A DNA stretch of 9,249 nucleotides, from the NCBI GenBank assembly GCA_021788675.1, contig JAJYKI010000023.1:1-9249 (forward strand), written 5' to 3'. Both the position numbers and the translations under genes were made by a program. Position 1 is the first letter of the stretch; every line of letters begins with the position of its first letter. The notes beneath the pieces were generated by a model, which saw only the letters and a program-made list of their open reading frames with translations, had not been told where the DNA came from and ran no database searches. This stretch comes from a bacterium (GTDB lineage: Bacteria; Patescibacteriota; Saccharimonadia; Saccharimonadales; UBA4665). This document shows, one piece after another, positions 5,009 to 9,249 of this stretch.

Positions 5009-5322
5009 TGCCTAAGACAATTATTGGTACCGTTAGCTCTAATGCCGGAGACAAGACAATCGTCGTTAAAGTAGAAACTCGCAAAACCCATCCGCTTTAT
5101 CGCAAGCAATATAAGGAAACTACCAAATTTATGGCTCACGATGAAAAAAACGAAGCCAAGGTCGGCGATAAAGTCGAAATCGTGGAATGTCGCCCATTAA
5201 GCGCACGTAAGCACTTCCAGTTAAATAAAATCCTGGAGAAACCGGCTTTAAGAGAAGAGGAGTTGGCGCATATTAAGGCTGAGCCACCTAAGACCAAAGC
5301 CGCCGAGGAGAAGACCGAATGA
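5008..5322 (+). CDS. rpsQ: 30S ribosomal protein S17 with C-terminal tail
   Basis: S17 (uS17) is an early 16S-binding OB-fold protein of the 30S body. GTVSSNAGDKTIVVKVETRK (7-26), THPLYRKQYKETTKFMAHDE (27-46), VGDKVEIVECRPLSARKHF (52-70) and KILEK are the family blocks in order. At 104 residues it exceeds the usual 80-88; the surplus from about residue 80 is charged and Pro/Lys/Glu-rich, ending EEKTE. ATG 5008 has AAGGAG 8 bases upstream and overlaps the rpmC stop. The end overlaps rplN by four bases (ATGA at 5319-5322), the only such overlap in the window, and GAGGAG (5305-5310) within it serves rplN. Confidence 0.96.
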   Translation: MPKTIIGTVSSNAGDKTIVVKVETRKTHPLYRKQYKETTKFMAHDEKNEAKVGDKVEIVECRPLSARKHFQLNKILEKPALREEELAHIKAEPPKTKAAEEKTE

Positions 5323-5687
5323 TTCAACAGGAAACTAGATTAAGCGTAGCCGACAACAGCGGCGCTAAAGAGATCCTTTGTATCCGCGTACTAGGCGGCA
5401 CCAGACGTCGTTATGCTCGGGTCGGCGATATCATAGTCGCAACCGTTAAAGACGCCAATCCTAACGGTACCGTTAAGAAGAAAAGTGTCGTCAAAGCTGT
5501 TATCGTTAGAACCAAAGGCCAAATCCGCCGCAAAGACGGATCGACCATCAAATTTGATGAAAACGCAGCTGTTTTGATCGGTGACGATAAAAACCCAAGG
5601 GCAACCCGTATTTTCGGGCCGGTACCAAGGGAATTGCGTGAAATGGGTTACGCCAAGATTATCAGCTTGGCTCCGGAGGTACTTTAA
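5319..5687 (+). CDS. rplN: 50S ribosomal protein L14
   Basis: L14 (uL14, 122 residues, exactly the usual length) lies at the subunit interface in bridges B5/B8 and is the binding site of the silencing factor RsfS. It has MIQQETRLSVADNSGAK (1-17), LGGTRRRYARVGDIIVATVK (25-44), AVIVRTKGQIRRKDGSTIKF (60-79) and ATRIFGPVPRELRE (95-108), all canonical. ATG 5319 overlaps the rpsQ TGA, with GAGGAG at 5305-5310 and an 8-base spacer. The final codons carry a strong GGAGGT (5675-5680) for rplX. Confidence 0.98.
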   Translation: MIQQETRLSVADNSGAKEILCIRVLGGTRRRYARVGDIIVATVKDANPNGTVKKKSVVKAVIVRTKGQIRRKDGSTIKFDENAAVLIGDDKNPRATRIFGPVPRELREMGYAKIISLAPEVL

Positions 5688-5689
5688 TC

Positions 5690-6019
5690 ATGAATAAAAT
5701 GTACAAGATTAAACTTTCTAAGGGCGACACCGTAATCGTAAGAAGTGGTAAGTATAAAGGTAAGACCGGTAAAGTCTTATCGACTTCGCCAAGCAACAAT
5801 ACCGTTACGGTTGAAGGTGTTAACGTGGTTAAAAAACACCAGAAGCCAAATAATAGCTACCCGCAAGGCGGCATCATAGATATCACCAAACCGATTAGCG
5901 TATCCAAGGTCGGCATATATGACCCATCAACCAAGCAGGCCAGCCGGATCAAGCTTAAAACAAACGCCGACGGCACAAAAACCAGACTGTTTGCGAAAAG
6001 CGGCAAGGAGATTAAGTAA
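5690..6019 (+). CDS. rplX: 50S ribosomal protein L24
   Basis: L24 (uL24, 109 residues, close to the usual 100-105) is an assembly-initiating 23S-binding protein that also sits near the tunnel exit. The KOW motif is clear: KLSKGDTVIVRSGKYKGKTG (8-27), then GVNVVKKHQKP (43-53) and QGGIIDITKPISVSKV (59-74). ATG 5690 is preferred to ATG 5699 because GGAGGT (5675-5680) then has a 9-base spacer rather than 18. The protein ends KEIK, with the AAGGAG of rplE (6005-6010) encoding Lys-Glu. Confidence 0.97.
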   Translation: MNKMYKIKLSKGDTVIVRSGKYKGKTGKVLSTSPSNNTVTVEGVNVVKKHQKPNNSYPQGGIIDITKPISVSKVGIYDPSTKQASRIKLKTNADGTKTRLFAKSGKEIK

Positions 6020-6600
6020 TGGCCAGTAAACCTAAGACACCGACAAGCACAAAGCCGCGCTTAAGCGAGCTATACAAGTCTACGTTCATAAGCGAACTTG
6101 AAAAAGAACTTCAGCTTAGCAATGTCAACATGGTACCGAAACTTGAGAAAATCGTTGTTAATATCGGGCTGGGTAAAGCCAAGGACGATAAACGCTTAAT
6201 GGAAGTTGCGACTAATACTTTGCGTAAAATAACCGGTCAACAACCGGTCGAAACAACTGCCCGGATGTCAATTGCCAGTTTCAAGCTTCGTGAGGGCAAT
6301 AAGATCGGGCTTAAAGTTACGCTGCGCAATGACCGGATGTATGAATTCATGGACCGCATCATTAACATCGTACTGCCACGACTAAGAGACTTTCATGGTG
6401 TCAGCAACAAGGCCTTTGACAAGCAAGGTAATTATTCATTGGGCTTTACCGATCAAAGTGTATTCCCTGAACTTAGTTTTGAAGAGACCACCACAGCTCA
6501 CGGGCTGCAGATAAATTTTGTAATTAAAGCGGCTAAGCCGGAGCATGCCAAAGCGCTACTCAGCAAATTCGGTATGCCGTTTGCCAAGGAGAACAAGTAA
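6019..6600 (+). CDS. rplE: 50S ribosomal protein L5
   Basis: L5 (uL5, 193 residues) binds 5S rRNA in the central protuberance and contacts P-site tRNA. It has VPKLEKIVVNIGLGKAKDD (39-57), ITGQQPVETTARMSIASFKL (71-90), REGNKIGLKVTLR, LPRLRDFHGVSNKAFDKQGN (119-138) and a C-terminal LLSKFGMPF (180-188). It is about 14 residues longer than the usual 179 because of a Pro/Thr/Lys-rich N-terminus (MASKPKTPTSTK). That start is supported by AAGGAG with an 8-base spacer and the one-base overlap with rplX. In E. coli S8 represses the spc operon near this start; I see no clear S8-site mimic here. Confidence 0.97.
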   Translation: MASKPKTPTSTKPRLSELYKSTFISELEKELQLSNVNMVPKLEKIVVNIGLGKAKDDKRLMEVATNTLRKITGQQPVETTARMSIASFKLREGNKIGLKVTLRNDRMYEFMDRIINIVLPRLRDFHGVSNKAFDKQGNYSLGFTDQSVFPELSFEETTTAHGLQINFVIKAAKPEHAKALLSKFGMPFAKENK

Positions 6601-6869
6601 TGGCTAAAAAATCGATAGTTGTTCGCGACGAAAAGCGTCGACAGATGATTGAGCGTTATGCCGCCAAACGCGCCGAACTGAAACAGCTTGGCGACTATGA
6701 AGGGCTGGCAAAATTACCACGTAACAGTTCCAGGACCAGATTGACTAATCGCTGTGTCGAAACTAACCGTCCACGTGGCTACATGCGCCAGTTCGGTCTA
6801 AGCCGCATCAGTTTTCGTGAACATGCCAGCCGGGGCGAAATACCGGGCGTAACTAAGTCAAGTTGGTAG
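6600..6869 (+). CDS. rpsN: 30S ribosomal protein S14, zinc-independent short type
   Basis: S14 (uS14) is a 30S head protein assembled late near S3 and S10. NRCVETNRPRGYMRQFGLSR (50-69) and FREHASRGEIPGVTKSSW (72-89) are the conserved C-terminal blocks, and MAKKSIVVRDEKRR is a typical start. Only one Cys (52) is present, so the four-Cys zinc ribbon is absent. With 89 residues it matches the short zinc-free class (as in Bacillus RpsN2/YhzA), intermediate between the 61-residue zinc form and the 101-residue E. coli form. ATG 6600 has AAGGAG 8 bases upstream and overlaps the rplE stop. Confidence 0.97.
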   Translation: MAKKSIVVRDEKRRQMIERYAAKRAELKQLGDYEGLAKLPRNSSRTRLTNRCVETNRPRGYMRQFGLSRISFREHASRGEIPGVTKSSW

Positions 6870-6890
6870 AAAGGAGATAGGTATATACAT
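6870..6890 (+). promoter_or_regulatory. Unusually spaced ribosome-binding site of rpsH
   Basis: AAAGGAG (6870-6876) is the best Shine-Dalgarno match in the window but ends 14 bases before ATG 6891, against 7-9 elsewhere. A second purine core, TAGG (6878-6881), lies 9 bases from the start and may be the working site. This is also one of the few junctions where the site lies outside the upstream gene. The sequence between is A/T-rich (TATATACAT). The arrangement may set rpsH initiation apart from its neighbours. Confidence 0.6.
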
Positions 6891-7292
6891 ATGAGTTTAG
6901 TTTCAACCGATCCGATCGCCGACATGCTTGCCCGTATTCGCAACGCCCTTGCTGTCAATAAATATGAAGTCTATCTACCTCATTCCAATGCCAAGGAAGC
7001 AGTCGCTAAGATACTGGCCGAGACCGATTTTATCAGCGGCGTAGACGTAGATACGACGGACAACAAAAAAACTTTGCGTTTAACGTTGGCACAAGACGGA
7101 CAAAATGCCCGTATTACTGAAATCGTCAGATTAAGTCGTCCGGGACGTCGCGCCTATGCCAAAGCCAAAGAAATTCCAGTCGTCAAACGTGGTCGCGGTA
7201 TCGTCATCGTCAGTACCTCCAAGGGAATAATGAGCGGTCAAGACGCCAAGAAAAATCAAATTGGCGGCGAATTAATTTGTAAGGTTTATTAA
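6891..7292 (+). CDS. rpsH: 30S ribosomal protein S8
   Basis: S8 (uS8, 133 residues, normal) is a primary 16S-binding protein of the 30S platform. It shows STDPIADMLARIRNALAVNK (5-24), the RLSRPGRRAYAK block (80-91) and the RNA-binding C-terminus STSKGIMSGQDAKKNQIGGE (108-127), followed by LICKVY; STSKGxMS is the family hallmark. In E. coli S8 is the repressor of the spc operon. Translation starts at ATG 6891 after a 21-base spacer from rpsN, the largest gap after the one before rpsS. The stop TAA 7290-7292 overlaps the purine site of rplF. Confidence 0.98.
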   Translation: MSLVSTDPIADMLARIRNALAVNKYEVYLPHSNAKEAVAKILAETDFISGVDVDTTDNKKTLRLTLAQDGQNARITEIVRLSRPGRRAYAKAKEIPVVKRGRGIVIVSTSKGIMSGQDAKKNQIGGELICKVY

Positions 7293-7302
7293 GGATAAGC
7301 AC

Positions 7303-7842
7303 ATGAGTCGAGTCGGTAAATCACCAATCACAATACCAGCAGGCGTCAGCGTTAATATTACAGATAATGACGTTGTTGTCAGTGGCAGCAAAGGCAACCT
7401 TACACAACCGGTTTTGGAAGGAATCACTATCAAGCAGGAAGATAACCAGATTTTGGTCTCCCGCACAGATGACGAGCCAAAACACCGGGCCAATCATGGA
7501 TTAATGCGCACATTAATTTTTAATATGGTTACCGGGGTAAGCCAGGGTTTCACTAAAAAGCTTGAAGTCAACGGCGTAGGCTACCGCGTACAACTTCAAG
7601 GCAACGGTTTGAAATTTAACCTCGGCTACTCTCATGAAATTAACTTCACGTTACCCGAAGGTATTACGGCCAGCGTTGAGCAGAACGTTATTACCATCTC
7701 CGGTTTCGATAAACAACGCGTCGGACAAATTGCCAGCGACATCCGCGAACTGAGAAAGCCTGAACCATACAAGGGTAAGGGTATAAAATATGAAAATGAG
7801 TATATAATCCGCAAGAGTGGAAAGAGCGGTAAGGAAAAGTAG
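7303..7842 (+). CDS. rplF: 50S ribosomal protein L6
   Basis: L6 (uL6, 179 residues, normal) has two similar domains and sits near the sarcin-ricin loop, the binding site of translational GTPases. It shows MSRVGKSPITIPAGV (1-15), HGLMRTLIFNMVTGVSQGF (65-83), KLEVNGVGYRVQL (86-98) and the C-terminal block IRELRKPEPYKGKGIKYENE (147-166), which is highly conserved. AAGGA (7291-7295), 7 bases before ATG 7303, is the ribosome-binding site. The end SGKSGKEK carries the AAGGAA site of rplR. Confidence 0.98.
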   Translation: MSRVGKSPITIPAGVSVNITDNDVVVSGSKGNLTQPVLEGITIKQEDNQILVSRTDDEPKHRANHGLMRTLIFNMVTGVSQGFTKKLEVNGVGYRVQLQGNGLKFNLGYSHEINFTLPEGITASVEQNVITISGFDKQRVGQIASDIRELRKPEPYKGKGIKYENEYIIRKSGKSGKEK

Positions 7843-7843
7843 T

Positions 7844-8197
7844 ATGAACAGACTTGAACATGTTAAGAAGAATATGTTACAGCGCAAACGCCGCGTTCGA
7901 TCGGTAATTCAAGGTACGCCCGAGCGACCAAGACTCAGCGTTCACATTTCCAACAACCATATAACCGCTCAGATTATTAACGATCAAACCGGCAAGACTT
8001 TGGTTTACGTTTCGACTATCGGTCGTAAAAGCGAAGGCTCAATGACTGACAAGGCTGCTTTGATCGGTAAAGAAGTTGCTAAAAAGGCCAAAGCCGCTAA
8101 AATTAACCAAGTCGTGTTAGATCGAGGTTCAAAGCTTTACCACGGTAGAGTTAAGAAACTGGCCGAAACAGCTAGACAAGAAGGATTGGAGTTCTAA
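7844..8197 (+). CDS. rplR: 50S ribosomal protein L18
   Basis: L18 (uL18, 117 residues, the E. coli length) binds 5S rRNA together with L5. A basic N-terminus with KNMLQRKRRVRSVIQGTPER (9-28), PRLSVHIS (29-36), and the end VVLDRGSKLYHGRVKKLAET (90-109) identify it. The frame is open from a GTG at 7817 inside rplF, but that would add 9 residues overlapping rplF. ATG 7844 has AAGGAA (7831-7836) with a 7-base spacer and gives the normal length, so it is chosen. The stop overlaps the rpsE ATG by one base. Confidence 0.97.
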   Translation: MNRLEHVKKNMLQRKRRVRSVIQGTPERPRLSVHISNNHITAQIINDQTGKTLVYVSTIGRKSEGSMTDKAALIGKEVAKKAKAAKINQVVLDRGSKLYHGRVKKLAETARQEGLEF

Positions 8198-8739
8198 TGA
8201 CTGATTCCGTTAAAACCGAACCAGCTACGATGCGTCCAAGACGCGGTGAAATTGTGGAAGAAAAGCAATTTGATGAGCGCACGCTTAATATTGACAGAGT
8301 AGCCCGAGTAGTCAGGGGCGGTCGGCGTTTTCGCTTCCGAGCTCTAGTAGCGGTTGGCGATCATAAAGGTCACGTCGGCATCGGCATCGCCAAAGGGGCA
8401 GATGTAACTGCAGCCGTTACTAAAGCTAACGAAGTTGCCAAGAAAAACATGATTAACGTAGCTATGTATAAGGGTACTATTCCGCATGAAGTTGAAGCCA
8501 AAGTCGGGGGCGTAAAATTACTACTTATGCCTGCCAGTCAGGGCACCGGATTAATCGCCGGAGGGGTCGTACGCAGCATTTTGGAAGTTGCCGGAATTAG
8601 TAACGTCTTAAGCAAGTCGATGGGCTCATCCAATAAGACCAATACTGCATACACCACCATAGAAGCACTTAATCAGTTAAAGCCGGCTAAGCAATGGGTG
8701 ACAACCAACGCTGCAGCCAAAGCTAAAAAGGTAAAATAG
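8197..8739 (+). CDS. rpsE: 30S ribosomal protein S5
   Basis: S5 (uS5, 180 residues) is at the mRNA entry and contributes to decoding accuracy. RVVRGGRRFRFRALVAVGDH (37-56) with KGHVGIGIAKG (57-67) is the dsRBD-like N-terminal domain. TIPHEVEAKVGGVKLLLMPA and GTGLIAGGVVRSILEVAGI follow, and the C-terminal domain has LSKSMGSSNKTNT. It is slightly longer than E. coli's 167 at both ends, with a Glu-rich N-terminus and a basic Ala/Lys tail. TAATG overlap with rplR and GGAG (8188-8191) support ATG 8197. The next gene is rplO with no rpmD between. Confidence 0.98.
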   Translation: MTDSVKTEPATMRPRRGEIVEEKQFDERTLNIDRVARVVRGGRRFRFRALVAVGDHKGHVGIGIAKGADVTAAVTKANEVAKKNMINVAMYKGTIPHEVEAKVGGVKLLLMPASQGTGLIAGGVVRSILEVAGISNVLSKSMGSSNKTNTAYTTIEALNQLKPAKQWVTTNAAAKAKKVK

Positions 8740-8740
8740 T

Positions 8741-9217
8741 ATGAAATTTAACGAACTGAGCATTAATAGGCAAAAATCCGCCAAGCGCGTTGGGCGCGGC
8801 ATCTCATCCGGACAAGGAAAAACAGCCGGACGAGGTACTAAAGGTCAGAAAGCCCGGGCCGGATCATCCAAGCGACCAGGTTTTCTTGGTGGACAAAATC
8901 CGCTAATGCAACAACTGCCGAAGCTACCGGGCTTTAGAAGCCATAAAGTCAGCCCAACAAACGTATTCACCGACCAGATTGATGATCTTAATCTTAGTAA
9001 GATCACGGCTGTCGAATTAAGTGCGGCCAAGCTTATCAGCAGTCCTTATGTTAGCGTTAAATTATTGTACAGAGGCGATTTAACTAAAAAAGTTAATGTC
9101 AGCCTGCCCAAAGCTTCTAAAAAAGCTATCGAGGCAATTCAACAGGCCGGCGGTAGTTTTTCGACAACTGAAGTCATAGCCAGGCCGGCTAAAGCCAAGC
9201 CATCCAAAAACGACTAG
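8741..9217 (+). CDS. rplO: 50S ribosomal protein L15
   Basis: L15 (uL15, 158 residues, a little over the usual 144-150) is an early-to-middle 23S assembly protein. It shows KRVGRGISSGQGKTAGRGTK (15-34), GQKARAGSSKRPGFLGGQNP (35-54), LPKLPGF (59-65) and the C-terminal L18e/L15-like domain ending in a short Lys/Pro/Ala tail (ARPAKAKPSKND). ATG 8741 lies one base after the rpsE stop, with AAAAGG (8726-8731) at a 9-base spacer. In most bacteria rpmD lies directly before this gene; it is absent. Confidence 0.97.
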   Translation: MKFNELSINRQKSAKRVGRGISSGQGKTAGRGTKGQKARAGSSKRPGFLGGQNPLMQQLPKLPGFRSHKVSPTNVFTDQIDDLNLSKITAVELSAAKLISSPYVSVKLLYRGDLTKKVNVSLPKASKKAIEAIQQAGGSFSTTEVIARPAKAKPSKND

Positions 9218-9237
9218 ATAAAAACCGCAAAAAAGAA

Positions 9238-9249
9238 ATGACATGGGCA
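9238..9249 (+). CDS. Possible start of the next gene (secY expected), cut by window edge
   Basis: After the rplO stop there are 20 bases of A-rich sequence (9218-9237) and then ATG 9238, reading M-T-W-A to the window end. In spc operons secY follows rplO, and a start like MTW is compatible with SecY, but four residues cannot identify it. There is no good Shine-Dalgarno match, only GAAA. A second ATG at 9243 lies in another frame. Confidence 0.3.

Noticed and set aside
6005..6060. S8-binding site mimic at the rplX/rplE junction, as in E. coli spc mRNA
   Set aside because: I could not find a helix with the expected shape; the junction is just the in-gene AAGGAG and TAATG overlap.
6870..6893. 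Vector or expression-construct contamination suggested by the T7-like rpsH leader
   Set aside because: The similarity is interrupted by extra bases, and both flanks are native, collinear ribosomal genes.
7817..7843. GTG start for rplR inside rplF
   Set aside because: It would add nine residues with no family match; ATG 7844 has its own site and gives the standard 117 residues.

Overview
This window is one stretch of a bacterial ribosomal-protein super-operon (S10 plus spc type), all on the + strand. In order it holds the 3' end of rpsJ, then rplC, rplD, rplW, rplB, rpsS, rplV, rpsC, rplP, rpmC, rpsQ, rplN, rplX, rplE, rpsN, rpsH, rplF, rplR, rpsE and rplO, and perhaps the first codons of the next gene (secY would be expected). 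Every gene was recognised from family signatures in its translation. No tRNA, rRNA, mobile element or CRISPR array is visible, and no convincing gene lies on the - strand.

The organism looks like a member of the Candidate Phyla Radiation, with Saccharibacteria (TM7) the best guess; this is inference without database support. The main reasons are that rpmD (L30) is absent between rpsE and rplO, where most bacteria carry it (loss of L30 is a known CPR trait), that coding is very compact with one-base TAATG or four-base ATGA overlaps, and that base composition is moderate. TGA is used as a true stop (rplC, rpsQ), which argues against the code-4/25 lineages such as Gracilibacteria and Absconditabacteria.

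Layout: rpsJ (1-265) is separated from rplC by 207 non-coding bases (266-472), the only large gap. This gap contains two promoter candidates and a long interrupted inverted repeat (335-414) that could fold as an mRNA leader, so transcription probably restarts here and rpsJ probably belongs to an upstream unit. From 473 to 9217 the genes are packed with gaps of 0-21 bases or overlaps. The one exception is a 67-base gap before rpsS, which holds a possible 21-codon ORF and a hairpin touching the rpsS ribosome-binding site.

The products form both subunits: S10, S19, S3, S17, S14, S8 and S5 for the small subunit, and L3, L4, L23, L2, L22, L16, L29, L14, L24, L5, L6, L18 and L15 for the large. Most ribosome-binding sites lie inside the end of the preceding gene at a fixed distance, so expression is probably translationally coupled along the operon. 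Notable lineage-type changes are a 43-residue charged tail on L23, a shortened L3 loop near the peptidyl-transferase centre, Lys in place of the conserved Arg in L16, a zinc-free short S14, and tails on L22 and S17. The window is mainly ordinary core genome; the leader region and the pre-rpsS gap are the parts least explained by known annotation.
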